Part shown: piece by piece, positions 8,635 through 17,554 of the stretch | Layout: each line of letters opens with the position of its first letter | Numbering within the stretch: the first letter of the stretch is position 1 | NCBI RefSeq assembly: GCF_910594985.1 | Contig: NZ_CAJVCE010000005.1 | Span: 346,996 to 410,995, forward strand | Direction: 5' to 3' | Length of the DNA stretch: 64,000 bases | Origin: Paenibacillus allorhizosphaerae | GTDB taxonomy: Bacteria; Bacillota; Bacilli; Paenibacillales; NBRC-103111 | Notes under the pieces: generated by a model | The model's input: the letters and a program-made list of their open reading frames with translations, nothing else | What the model was told of the DNA's origin: nothing | Databases searched by the model: none | Translations under genes and position numbers: made by a program

Positions 8635-9084
8635 TCAGACTAGCGTTTCTCCCTGCGGTACTACATATTGTTCGAAAAACTGTCTTGCCTCGGGAAAAAC
8701 CAGTCGCACCACGTCTTCCTTGGTAAACCACCGAACACCGTCGATCTCGTCGTCTTCGGTCTTTAAGTCCGTCATATCTCCCGTGTATTCAACGAGAAAC
8801 ATGGTCGTTTCCTGCTTCTCAAAACCGATGATTTGTCTTGTAGGCGCATCGAAAGCAAAGCTGACTTTCGCTTCATACTGCTTTTTAATTACGTACATGG
8901 CCGAACCCGTTTCTTCCTTCAACTCCCTTAGCAGTGCAGCTTCCAAATGATCATCGTGCGATTCTAAGCCGCCTTTGGGAAAGTCCCAGACGCCGCTTAT
9001 TTTGCCTTGCGCACCTTTCACTTTATGTACCAGCAAAAACTTGCCATTGTATTGAACGATTGCGCCTACGGCTTTACGTATCAA
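8635..9084 (-). CDS. NUDIX hydrolase
   Basis: A protein of about 149 residues with a Nudix box, beginning GGLESHDD and ending RELKEETG. The middle Glu of the consensus GX5EX7REUXEEXGU is replaced by Asp, a conservative change. The family cleaves nucleoside diphosphates linked to another group; no subfamily can be named. The TTG at 9084 (LIRKAVGAIVQ) is preferred because GAAAGAGGTG stands just before it and the family usually starts at this point. An in-frame ATG at 9126 would add 14 residues and lacks a clear site. Confidence 0.8.
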   Translation of the reverse strand: MIRKAVGAIVQYNGKFLLVHKVKGAQGKISGVWDFPKGGLESHDDHLEAALLRELKEETGSAMYVIKKQYEAKVSFAFDAPTRQIIGFEKQETTMFLVEYTGDMTDLKTEDDEIDGVRWFTKEDVVRLVFPEARQFFEQYVVPQGETLV

Positions 9085-9132
9085 TTCCGCACCTCTTTCC
9101 CCTATTGATCGAATGATCCTCGACATTTGGCG

Positions 9133-10005
9133 CTAGCGAAATTGAACGACAAATTCGCGAGGCGTCACCCCAAGCATCCGTTTAAAATGGCGGTGAAAAT
9201 GACTCTGGTCGCTGAACCCGAGCGAGGCGGCGACTTCATGGACGGGAAGTCCGCTGAGCAGCAGCCGCTGCGCTTTGCGTACACGCTCTTGAATGATATA
9301 CCGGTGAGGCGGCAATCCGGTAGCCTCTTTAAACAGTCGCACCAGATGTGACGAGCTGACATGTGCGGCAGCCGCAATATCGTCCAGCGATATCTCATGC
9401 TCCAGATAGGCATGAACATACTGCAGCGCGCCGTCCAACTGTTTCTTCGCGAGCGCCTTGGGCAAAGCCGCCTGCCGTGCGGAGACCGTGCCGTAACGAT
9501 GGAGCATATGTACCGTCAGCATCCGAATGAGCGAATCGGCATATATTTTGCCTCCCAGTCCGCCATGCTTCAAGTCTTCACACAGCCACTGGGCGATCTG
9601 CACCACCCGGTCGTCATGCAGCCGAATGTGCCTTCCGAATTCAACCGCACCGCTCCCTATGGGCAGCTCCAGCTCTGCGGCCACTTTGTCGGCAAGCAGC
9701 GTAGACAGATCCAGACGCAGAAAGGAAAGCTCCTTCTCCCACCGGCAAAACGACATATCGCCGGCCGAGAACATATTGATATTGCCCGGCATGGCCACGC
9801 CTTCCGCATGGTATCCGTCCGCTCGTTCAAACACCCGCACCGGCTGCGGCGTCGTATGGATTACGATTAAATGACCGGTCAACTCAGGCTCGAATGCCTC
9901 TTGCGGAGATACGCCCTCCCATCCCGAAAATTTCAATTCGGACCATTCGAAGTCGTCGCTTGTTACAACAGGCGAATCTGGCAAAAGGAATCCTCCCCTC
10001 TTCAT
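9133..10005 (-). CDS. AraC-family transcriptional regulator
   Basis: A 290-residue regulator with an N-terminal cupin-like domain (EGVAMPGNINMFSAGD) and a C-terminal pair of helix-turn-helices. The first HTH is near LDDIAAAAHVSSSHLVRLFK and the second near EVAASLGFSDQSHFHRHFK, ending in the AraC signature GVTPREF. It is divergent from the aldo/keto reductase at 10175, with 169 bases between the starts, so it is the likely regulator of that gene. The ligand is unknown. Confidence 0.9.
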   Translation of the reverse strand: MKRGGFLLPDSPVVTSDDFEWSELKFSGWEGVSPQEAFEPELTGHLIVIHTTPQPVRVFERADGYHAEGVAMPGNINMFSAGDMSFCRWEKELSFLRLDLSTLLADKVAAELELPIGSGAVEFGRHIRLHDDRVVQIAQWLCEDLKHGGLGGKIYADSLIRMLTVHMLHRYGTVSARQAALPKALAKKQLDGALQYVHAYLEHEISLDDIAAAAHVSSSHLVRLFKEATGLPPHRYIIQERVRKAQRLLLSGLPVHEVAASLGFSDQSHFHRHFKRMLGVTPREFVVQFR

Positions 10006-10174
10006 CCTTTACTTATTTTACCGCAGTCTTCCAATAATGACCAATACTGCTGTGGAGATTCGTGAGCGTTTTGTTCAATAACGTGATGGTTTTATTCAAG
10101 ATACAATGGGGTCGCGTTCGATATACTTGATTCGAGAAATGAAAGAACATAACAAACGGAGGCTGAAAAAAAAT

Positions 10175-11194
10175 ATGAAATACGCACAATTGGGCAATTC
10201 CGGATTGCTCGTATCCAAGCTGGCATTCGGGGCCATGACATTCGGCTCGGGCAATGTGCCTAGCGTGTACAAAGTAGAGCTGGACCAGGCCCAAAAGCTG
10301 GTTGACCGCGCAATCGACGCCGGAATTAATTTCTTCGATACGGCGGACGGTTATGCCGACGGACAAAGCGAAGAAATGCTGGGCAGGCTGCTGAAAGCGC
10401 GCCGGCAGGAGACGGTTATCGCCACCAAGGCAGGTTTCCGTGTAGGCAAGGGCCTCGTCCAGGCCGGACTATCCCGCAAGCATTTGTTCGCGGCGTGCGA
10501 GGCAAGCTTAACCCGATTGAACACCGATTATATCGATTTGTACATCGTGCATAAAACCGATCCGTTCACCCCGCTCCAGGAAACGCTGGAGGCGCTTAAC
10601 GATCTCGTTCGGCAGGGCAAAGTTCGATATATCGGATACTCCAACTGGCCGGCCTGGATGGCTGCGCAGGCGGTTCAGCTGCAGCGCGAACGCGGATGGG
10701 CCACGTTTATCAACGGGCAAATGTACTATTCTTTAATCGGCCGGGATATCGAGCATGATTCGGTTCCTTTCATGAACAACAACGGCGTCGGACTCACGGT
10801 GTGGAGCCCGCTGGCTGGCGGCTTTCTAAGCGGTAAGTACACCCGCGACAACTTGAAGGATCCGGATAACCGGCTGAGCGGCTTTGATCTTCTCCCGCAT
10901 GACAAGGAGTGGGGATTCAGCGTGCTGGATACGGTTCGAGACATTGCGCATTCGCATAACGCCACACCTGCGCAGGTTTCGCTCGCATGGCTGCTGGCCC
11001 AGTCTCATGTAAGCAGCGTGCTGGTGGGCTCGAGCAAAATTGCTCAGCTTGAAGATAACCTAAAAGTGGCTGAGCTGAAGCTGACGACGGAAGAAGTCGC
11101 GCTGCTGGAGCAGTTGACGCGTCCAACACCGCTGTACCCGAACTGGTTTAGCGCCATGATGATCGATTCCGTCGTTGCGAAAGCGTTAAAATAA
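10175..11194 (+). CDS. Aldo/keto reductase
   Basis: A 339-residue NADPH-dependent oxidoreductase of the (beta/alpha)8 aldo/keto reductase superfamily. Active-site parts in order are NFFDTADGYADGQSEEMLG (Asp and Tyr), VIATKAGF (Lys) and DLYIVHKTDP (His). The C-terminal cofactor segment is SSVLVGSSKIAQLEDNL. The ATG at 10175 (MKYAQLGNSGL) is chosen because the family starts this way and AACGGAGG lies upstream; earlier in-frame ATGs lack one. It is divergent from an AraC regulator that probably controls it. The substrate is unknown. Confidence 0.9.
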   Translation: MKYAQLGNSGLLVSKLAFGAMTFGSGNVPSVYKVELDQAQKLVDRAIDAGINFFDTADGYADGQSEEMLGRLLKARRQETVIATKAGFRVGKGLVQAGLSRKHLFAACEASLTRLNTDYIDLYIVHKTDPFTPLQETLEALNDLVRQGKVRYIGYSNWPAWMAAQAVQLQRERGWATFINGQMYYSLIGRDIEHDSVPFMNNNGVGLTVWSPLAGGFLSGKYTRDNLKDPDNRLSGFDLLPHDKEWGFSVLDTVRDIAHSHNATPAQVSLAWLLAQSHVSSVLVGSSKIAQLEDNLKVAELKLTTEEVALLEQLTRPTPLYPNWFSAMMIDSVVAKALK

Positions 11195-11462
11195 AACTAG
11201 CAACGATCAGATCGATCGTCGCCCAGGTTCATGGCGATAACGCGATCAGCACAGTAATACACTATAGCGGCAGCCTTGGACATGAGAGATGTTTGGGCTG
11301 CCGCTACAGGTGTCGGTATTGCTCTGGTCGACAGGGACGCGGCTGGCATTTGAAGGAAGAAGGGGATCCCTCCCGCTTCTTTCATTGGCTCGTCTTTTCT
11401 TATGCTTTCGTCCCGCGAGCAACGTGCCTGTGCGCTTACCTTATACGGCTCGGATCGTTGGT

Positions 11463-12928
11463 TCACTTTTCAAGCTTGAAATGTTCCAATACGCGATCGC
11501 CCATAACCCAGTTGGCGAAATACATTTCGTCCCCGGCTATATAGAGAGCCAGCGGACGGGCCTCCGCGATCTTTTCCCGGCCGGTCCCGTCCATCCTCAC
11601 CCGTTCGATCGGATTCGAACCGGCAATGCTGCCGGATAAGGCAACGGTAACATAGAGCCAACCGTTATTATAGGTCTTGATCGAAGCCCGCGGGATCTCA
11701 AAATCGTTCAAATCAATATCCGTCGATGCATCAAGGCTCATCTTGCGAAGCTGCCTTTGGTCCTGCATGTAGTAAATCCAATCATCGACGATAATAAATG
11801 AGGTCACATTTTCCCTTAAAAGCTCTTTCTCTGACCCATCTGCGTTCATCGCATCGCGTACAGTTTGTTTTTCCCGTCTTCCATTGTTCGGAAATAGACT
11901 TGACCGCCATACATATAAAAACCCAACACTGCCGGGTCCGCAAGAAGCTGCTGCTCGTTCGAACCGTCAATACTCATCCTGAAAATCCCGACACGTCCTT
12001 GGACTTGGGCCGTATCTCCCGTTCCGCTCGGTTGCCGTCCCGCGTACCGCAGGAAGTACATATACCCGTCGAGCACCCATAATTGCTCTCCGTCCGTATC
12101 CGATACGAGCGTTCTGCCGGTCCCGTCGGTTCGGATTTTATAAATCTCATTCGGTTTGGATGGTTCCGAAACGATATAGTACAACCAGTCTCCTACGACA
12201 TTGATGGACAGGGCATTATCCGCCGATAGCTCCATCCGATCGGAGCCGTCCAATTTGGCTTTTACCAGACTGTGGGAGCCGCCTCCGCTGCGCAATGGAT
12301 TCATGTAGACCCACTCGTCCTTCATGGCAAGCTGGCCTCCATTCGCCGCATTCAATGCATCCCTTTGCAACGATGCCTCCCTGGCCTGCCTCTCGCACGA
12401 TTGAATGCTATAGCCGCGTACATCGTCCCAAGTCGTCTGCCAGTTGAACGCTTCACTGGTGAATCTCCATGTCATCGGAAAATAAGTAATATTGTTGTAC
12501 AACAGAACGGGATAACGTTCTTGTGAATTATCAATGAGCGAGCCGTTCACTTTCACTGGAAACGGCACGGGAATCGCTACTAATGAATCGCTGCGGTTGT
12601 TGGTCTGCGCTGATAGTGTTTGTTTGAGAGGAGCGCACATCTCGTTCTTGTCGAGCGAAAGTCCGGTTTGCTCATTCCACGTCACCGTCAAACCGAGTGC
12701 GGACGTATAGTCCCACGTCATGGGAAAGTACGTAATATTGCGGTAAAGCAGTAGGGGGTATGGGTTGTGCAATTGATCGATAGCCATTCCATTGACGGTA
12801 ACCGGGAATGTCGGATACGCAGCTGGGTACTCCGTTGACGACGCTTTAGCTGAAGAATCAGGCCAGGCGAATGCAAGTCCTGTGAAGATAATCACTGCTG
12901 CAGCCCGTACGGCTATGGTTCGAAACAT
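11463..12928 (-). pseudogene. Secreted stalk-domain / DUF5050-type beta-propeller protein, frameshifted
   Basis: The ATG at 12928 follows GGAAAGGAG and opens a signal peptide (IAVRAAAVIIFTGLAFAW). Two tandem stalk-like repeats follow: FPVTVNGMAIDQLHNPYPLL..ITYFPMTW and FPVKVNGSLIDNSQERYPVL..ITYFPMTW. After them come DUF5050-like blades (DEWVYMN, GDWLYYI, DGYMYFL, GGQVYFR). The frame stops at 11846, and the missing 128 residues (DDWIYYMQ, NNGWLYVTV, GDEMYFA) continue in another frame from an ATG at 11849. The join is GCGATGCGATGAACG, a tandem duplication of CGATG. Removing one copy restores one protein of about 487 residues. The ATGA overlap could still allow re-initiation. It is the last gene after the GNAT and lipoprotein genes. 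Confidence 0.75.
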
Positions 12929-12953
12929 AACATAGGCTCCTTTCCGCTGGAAA

Positions 12954-13751
12954 TTAAAAATATAATCCGCCGTTCTGTTCATCATACTGCAAATCACTTG
13001 GCTTCACTTTATCGGTACTACGCAAAATCATGGAGTGCTTCTTTGCATCGTAACGGAAGTGATACACATCAATAAAGTCCTGCCCCGCCCCGTATCCCCC
13101 GGTTACGATGAGTTCCTCTCCGTTTGACTTCAAACGGCGGTTCGGCAGTTGGCCTATATTCGTCAAAACCCGAGCTGGTTCCATCTCATACGTGATCGGG
13201 AAAGCTTTCCCGTCTTTTACTCCGAATAAATACGTCTCCAGCGCATGACAATCGGTGTAACGCGGAACATAGACGAATATATCCGTTTCTCCCAACGTAA
13301 ACTTTTGCAGCTCGACAGGCGTATCGACCGGCTGAATAATTTCGAAGTCGACCGGAAAAGTAAATATTTTGCCCGGCTCGCCGCCCGATTTGGCTTCCCA
13401 TACCGCTTCATAGTCTCCCGACCAGTTAAGATCGGCCTCCTGTCCGTAGCAGCTGGGCGCACCCAATGGAATAACGCTCGCTTGACTTGCCGGTTTGACG
13501 ATAAGACGCCCCTTCGGATGCGCTCCGATCGCCCGGACCGACACATCCTGTTTCTTTTGCGGCTCCCCGGTCACCGGCGCGGGAACCGGGGCGGTGGGCG
13601 AGGCATTCCCTTCCGCAGGGGCAGGCGTAATGACCGTTTTTTGAACCGCAGCCGGGGAAGATACAGCCGTTACGCCGGGCCCGCCGCGGCAGGCAGTAAG
13701 CGCCAGCAAGCATACTGTTGCAATAAGAACTCCGTTCATTTTTCGATTCAT
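12954..13751 (-). CDS. Secreted lipoprotein of unknown function
   Basis: A 265-residue lipoprotein. The signal peptide ends in the lipobox LLALTAC (Cys21), followed by a Pro/Ala/Thr-rich linker (about residues 25-70) of the kind that spans the cell wall. The folded part begins near residue 75 (AIGAHPKGRLIV). No family is recognised. It sits 16 bases after the GNAT gene and 25 bases before the stalk/DUF5050 gene on the same strand, so the three form an operon. Confidence 0.8.
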   Translation of the reverse strand: MNRKMNGVLIATVCLLALTACRGGPGVTAVSSPAAVQKTVITPAPAEGNASPTAPVPAPVTGEPQKKQDVSVRAIGAHPKGRLIVKPASQASVIPLGAPSCYGQEADLNWSGDYEAVWEAKSGGEPGKIFTFPVDFEIIQPVDTPVELQKFTLGETDIFVYVPRYTDCHALETYLFGVKDGKAFPITYEMEPARVLTNIGQLPNRRLKSNGEELIVTGGYGAGQDFIDVYHFRYDAKKHSMILRSTDKVKPSDLQYDEQNGGLYF

Positions 13752-13766
13752 AGTTTCATTCCTTCT

Positions 13767-14321
13767 TCACAGCAGCTCTTTATAGTAAAAAATGGTTGCA
13801 TGAAGCTCACCGTTTGCCGATCTCGCATAGTTGGGAATTCGCCCCGCCTCAATAAATCCGATAGATGCATACAGGCGATTCGAGGGATCCCCTTCTCTCG
13901 TATCGAGAACTAATAGCGAACGGCCTTCCTGCTTCGCTCTCTCTTCAGCCATGCTCATTAAAGTACGTCCGATCCCTCGGCGCCGGTAGTGCGGATGCGC
14001 CATCAATTTGGCGATTTCGGCTCGATGCGCTCCGTTCTGCTTTGAACTTAAATGCAGCTGTACGCTCCCGACGATCTTCTTGTTTATGGTGGCGGCAAAC
14101 AAAACGACATTCGGACTTAATACCGTCCCCCAATATTCAGCAGCATCGGGATATTTCAATGGCGGCAAAAAGCCGATTGACGCGCCGTCCTCCACGACCA
14201 GCATTAAAAGTTCCGCGAGTTCAGCAAGCCGCTCACCAATTGATTCCAGTTGTTCGACTATAATTTGGTTATCCAACGCAATCCCCTCGAATTCGCATAA
14301 GATTCTTGCTTCTTTGTTCAT
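13767..14321 (-). CDS. GNAT acetyltransferase
   Basis: A 184-residue acetyltransferase. It has GSVQLHLSSKQNGAHRAEIAK, the acetyl-CoA loop HPHYRRRGIGRTLM, and LLVLDTREGDPSNRLYASIGF with the usual Tyr before the C-terminal strand. These features match the single-domain N-acetyltransferases of Bacillus. The ATG follows GAAGGAATAATAAA. It is the first gene of an operon with a lipoprotein and a stalk-domain protein. The substrate is unknown. Confidence 0.85.
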   Translation of the reverse strand: MNKEARILCEFEGIALDNQIIVEQLESIGERLAELAELLMLVVEDGASIGFLPPLKYPDAAEYWGTVLSPNVVLFAATINKKIVGSVQLHLSSKQNGAHRAEIAKLMAHPHYRRRGIGRTLMSMAEERAKQEGRSLLVLDTREGDPSNRLYASIGFIEAGRIPNYARSANGELHATIFYYKELL

Positions 14322-14492
14322 TTTATTATTCCTTCTATATCGACTCGGATTACATGATCATTGTTGCGCAATTTTCAAAAAAAATATTGGCCCTTGCAGT
14401 CGAAAAAATAAACCATTCTTCATTTGACTGGCCTCCGTGCGCTCATGCTTGTAAAATAAAGCTATCCACATTACCCGATCGGAGAAACTGTC

Positions 14493-15185
14493 ATGACGAA
14501 AGCCCTCCCTGATTTGCATACTTTATTCGATACATTTCCCTGCTTCCGAACACTCCCCGCCGAGGAATGGAAGGCTGCACAGCCCATGATCAAAACCATT
14601 CCCGCTCAGGCGTCACTATTTCACAACGAAGAGGCGGGTAAATACGCTTTTTTCCTGCTCTCCGGAACGGCCGGGATTACCAACATAACTGCGGACGGCC
14701 GCGAAGCGCTAACGGTACGTTTATCAGCCGGCGATATTTGCTCCATGATGGTGCTGAGCGGATTGAGCGGTCGGGAATATCCGGGGAACGTCACCGCCGA
14801 GACCGAGGTGACCGTACTGTACGTTGCGAAAAGCTCGTTTTTGCGCTGGGTCCAAATGTATGAGCCTGTGCGACATGCGGTATTCGGCAGCGTACTGGAC
14901 GGCTTGATTCGCATGGGCAGCCTTCTCACCGAAAAATCGTCGCTCCCGTTAGACATACGGTTAGCGGACACGTTGCTCAAGCTGACTTCCGAACGACAAC
15001 CGGGCGTGAAGATCACGCATCAGCAGTTAGCCGTCGAACTAGGATCCGCTCGCGAAGTCGTCAGCCGCCAGTTGAGCCGTATGCTTAAAAAAGGCTGGAT
15101 TTCAACGGGGAGAGGATCCGTTTCCATCCTCCAGCGCGAGGCGCTCGAAACATTCGTTGGTGACCAGGTCACAGAAGAAGGTTAA
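14493..15185 (+). CDS. Crp/Fnr-family transcriptional regulator
   Basis: A 230-residue regulator with an N-terminal cyclic-nucleotide-binding-like beta-barrel (GKYAFFLLSGTAGITN, LSAGDICSMM) and a C-terminal winged helix (ITHQQLAVELGSAREVVSRQLSRMLKKGWI) carrying the recognition helix. It lacks the four-Cys cluster ligands of Fnr, having single cysteines only. A peroxiredoxin-like gene starts 68 bases downstream on the same strand, so it probably controls or shares a transcript with an oxidant-defence gene. The effector is unknown. Confidence 0.88.
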   Translation: MTKALPDLHTLFDTFPCFRTLPAEEWKAAQPMIKTIPAQASLFHNEEAGKYAFFLLSGTAGITNITADGREALTVRLSAGDICSMMVLSGLSGREYPGNVTAETEVTVLYVAKSSFLRWVQMYEPVRHAVFGSVLDGLIRMGSLLTEKSSLPLDIRLADTLLKLTSERQPGVKITHQQLAVELGSAREVVSRQLSRMLKKGWISTGRGSVSILQREALETFVGDQVTEEG

Positions 15186-15253
15186 CTTCCTTTGGTATAG
15201 TAACCGCAGTCCCATAAGACTTAGATGCTACTATTGATCGGGAGGTTATCGCA

Positions 15254-15826
15254 ATGAGAGTTTCATTAACTACAGGGGACGCCGCCCCTGATTTTACATT
15301 CACGGGCATCGACGGCACGCCCGTTCGTTTGTCCGATCTTCGCGGAAGAAAGGTGCTGATCGCGTTCTTTCGCAACGCCGCCTGCGCGCTTTGCAACTTG
15401 CGGGTGCGGCATTTCATTCGTCGCTATGACGAGTGGCAGCGGCAAGGCTTGGAGATTGTGGCGGTCTTCGAATCGCCGCAATCCAGCATATCCCGACATG
15501 TCGGCCGGCAGGAAGCGCCATTCCCATTAGCTGCCGATGCAGGGGCAGACCTCTATGAAAGGTACGGCGTTGAAGTTTCGGCAGAGAAAGTACAGGCGAC
15601 GATAGCCGATGCCAATACGAAGACGTTCATATCCGAAGCTGAAGCCGAAGGCTTTGCCTTGACTCCCGAGGAGGGAGCCAATATGCACCGCATTCCGGCC
15701 GAATTTCTGATCGACGAGAACGGCATCGTGCAAGTGGCGCATTACGGCCGACTGGTGACGGATCATTTGCCCCTGGATGCAATCGATCGTTTCGCTGCTT
15801 CGGGCCATTCCGAATCGGCCGACTAA
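15254..15826 (+). CDS. Peroxiredoxin-like (AhpC/TSA) protein
   Basis: A 190-residue thioredoxin-fold protein. It starts with the AhpC/TSA pattern GDAAPDFTFTGIDGTPV and carries the redox motif NAACALCNLRV (Cys44 and Cys47), i.e. a CxxC-like site rather than the VCT motif of classical AhpC. The later part (HRIPAEFLIDENGIVQVAHYGR) contains the usual cis-Pro region. It probably reduces peroxides or protein disulfides in the cytoplasm. GGGAGG precedes the ATG. The Crp/Fnr regulator lies directly upstream. Confidence 0.85.
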   Translation: MRVSLTTGDAAPDFTFTGIDGTPVRLSDLRGRKVLIAFFRNAACALCNLRVRHFIRRYDEWQRQGLEIVAVFESPQSSISRHVGRQEAPFPLAADAGADLYERYGVEVSAEKVQATIADANTKTFISEAEAEGFALTPEEGANMHRIPAEFLIDENGIVQVAHYGRLVTDHLPLDAIDRFAASGHSESAD

Positions 15827-15860
15827 AGGATCGTTACGCATCGTCTTCTTTGCAAAGCGA

Positions 15861-15883
15861 AGGGCTGCCAAAACGGCAGCCCT
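15861..15883. terminator. Bidirectional terminator
   Basis: A 9-bp stem (AGGGCTGCC / GGCAGCCCT) with a five-base loop is followed by a pyrimidine-rich tail. It lies between the convergent peroxiredoxin and aldo/keto reductase genes. Confidence 0.7.
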
Positions 15884-15938
15884 CTCTTTATATAGGTATC
15901 GCGATGCTTTTGTCCGATTCCATACCTGCTGCATCGCA

Positions 15939-16919
15939 TTACCACGCATACGCTTCAGGCGTTTCGCCGCCCGGCCCGGGGAAAATCTCATTCAGCTCGC
16001 GCAGCACGTCCTCGCTCAGCCGAATTTCAACCGCCCGGATCGCATCCTGCAACTGTTCCACCGTTCTCGGCCCAATGATTGGAGCGGTTATGTCCGGATT
16101 GGCTAGTGTCCAAGCCAGCGCTACATTCGCTTCCTTCTCGCCAAACTCTGCACATAAAGCGGAAAACCGTTCCAACTGCCCGCGATGCTTGTCCAGCTGC
16201 TTCTGCCGCTTGGCGGTGCGGGTACCGACATCGGCTTTCAATGCGGAGCCTCCGAGCAGCCCTCCGGCCAGCGGACTCCACGCAATCACGCCCAACCCGA
16301 GGTCGCGCGCCGCCGGCAGCACTTCCATCTCGGGAAGCCGCTCCAGCAGGTTGTACTTATGCTGCTCGCTTACAAGTCCCATGAAATGCCGCTCTTTCGC
16401 GGCTGCTTGCGCCTTCACCAGGTGCCACCCTGCAAAGTTGCTGGACCCGATATAATCGACTTTACCCGACCGTACCTGCGTTTCGAACGCTTCCCACAAT
16501 TCCTCCCACGGCGTCCGTCTGTCAATATGATGCATCTGGTACAGCTCCACATGATCCGTCTGCAATCTCCGCAGCGATCCTTCGAGGTGGCGCCTGATTT
16601 TGTATAAGGACAAGCCCCTTGCATCGTTAGGCCCGTCTAAGGTATCGGACATCGGCTCATACACTTTCGTAGCAAGAATAACTTTCTCCCTTCGCTGTCC
16701 TCCCTGCGCAAACCATCGTCCGACGATGGCTTCCGTCAGACCGGCATTTTTGCCCCAGCCGTAAATATTGGCCGTATCGAAAAAAGTAATGCCTACGTCG
16801 AGCGCTTCATCCATAATGCGAAATGCCGTCCGTTCGTCCGTATCGACGCCGAAGTTCATCGTGCCCAAACATAGCCGGCTTACCCGCATCCCTGTTTTTC
16901 CAAGAAACGTATACTCCAA
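15939..16919 (-). CDS. Aldo/keto reductase
   Basis: A protein of about 326 residues of the aldo/keto reductase family. The catalytic parts are ITFFDTANIYGWG (Asp, Tyr), VILATKVYEP (Lys) and ELYQMHHID (His). The C-terminal cofactor segment is TAPIIGPRTVEQLQDAI. The opening LEYTFLGKTGMRVSRLCLGTM (split for length) resembles the YajO/YhdN-like class. The TTG at 16919 is preferred over the one at 16925, since GGAGGAGGAG lies at a proper distance only from the second. It is unlinked to the first reductase at 10175 and differs from it in sequence. Confidence 0.88.
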   Translation of the reverse strand: MEYTFLGKTGMRVSRLCLGTMNFGVDTDERTAFRIMDEALDVGITFFDTANIYGWGKNAGLTEAIVGRWFAQGGQRREKVILATKVYEPMSDTLDGPNDARGLSLYKIRRHLEGSLRRLQTDHVELYQMHHIDRRTPWEELWEAFETQVRSGKVDYIGSSNFAGWHLVKAQAAAKERHFMGLVSEQHKYNLLERLPEMEVLPAARDLGLGVIAWSPLAGGLLGGSALKADVGTRTAKRQKQLDKHRGQLERFSALCAEFGEKEANVALAWTLANPDITAPIIGPRTVEQLQDAIRAVEIRLSEDVLRELNEIFPGPGGETPEAYAW

Positions 16920-17508
16920 TTCCAACTCCTCCTCCGATGTTTGTTCTTACATTATTGGAGACGTTCGAAAAATATAAATGGACGCAAAAAGAAGCAACTT
17001 TTTTCTGACAATTTCACAACAGTTCAAGCGCTTTATTCAAGATGGCATCCCGGTTCTCGCACATATGCTCCCGTTCATTCCGGACAGCGATATCCGGCGA
17101 TATGCCAATACCCTCGAAATCGGCTCCGTCCGGTATATATGCTCGAATAGTCCCGAAGAACGAAATCGGATCTGTGCAGATCGTTCATAAGAAATAAGCA
17201 TGAACGGTTTGTGCAACAACCCTTTTGTTCGAAAGCAGTGAATCTTATGTCATAATTTCCCAGTCCCTATGTCATTTCTTTGCATATAATACCATCTCGC
17301 GATATGGTAATATTTTCTTAAGTCATTTATTTTCCAACGGTTAATATCCTCTTATTAGAGCTCCTAGAATATTCTGCTCGAACTTTGCCCTACCTGCCTG
17401 CATAAGCTTTCCTTGAAGTTTACGGATAAACCCCACTACACAGCCCGATTTCATGAATACAATCACGATTGAAGGTTATGAAGAAGAAACCCGTTTTTTT
17501 AGACTTCA
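16920..17508. other. Intergenic region without a supported gene
   Basis: About 590 bases lie between the reductase and the binding protein at 17555. Short frames here (for example 16978-17190 +) show no ribosome binding site or known motif. An AT-rich stretch (17220-17360) could hold promoters. The only element I support is the cre-like site at the right end. Confidence 0.5.
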
Positions 17509-17525
17509 TTGGTAACGCTTTCATA
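17509..17525 (+). promoter_or_regulatory. cre-like catabolite control site
   Basis: TTGGTAACGCTTTCATA matches the CcpA-box consensus WTGNAARCGNWWWCAWW at all but one defined position (T for A at position 5). It lies 30 bases upstream of the binding-protein ATG, between any promoter and the ribosome binding site, so CcpA could block transcription when glucose is present. The match is by eye only. Confidence 0.55.
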
Positions 17526-17554
17526 TAAACTCTATATGAGCAGGAGGAATAATT

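Noticed and set aside
17020..17038. Palindromic TTCAAGCGCTTTA as a second cre site
   Set aside because: Three mismatches to the consensus and far from any gene start.
16978..17190. 70-codon plus-strand frame and its 60-codon minus-strand partner
   Set aside because: No ribosome binding site on either strand and no recognisable motif.
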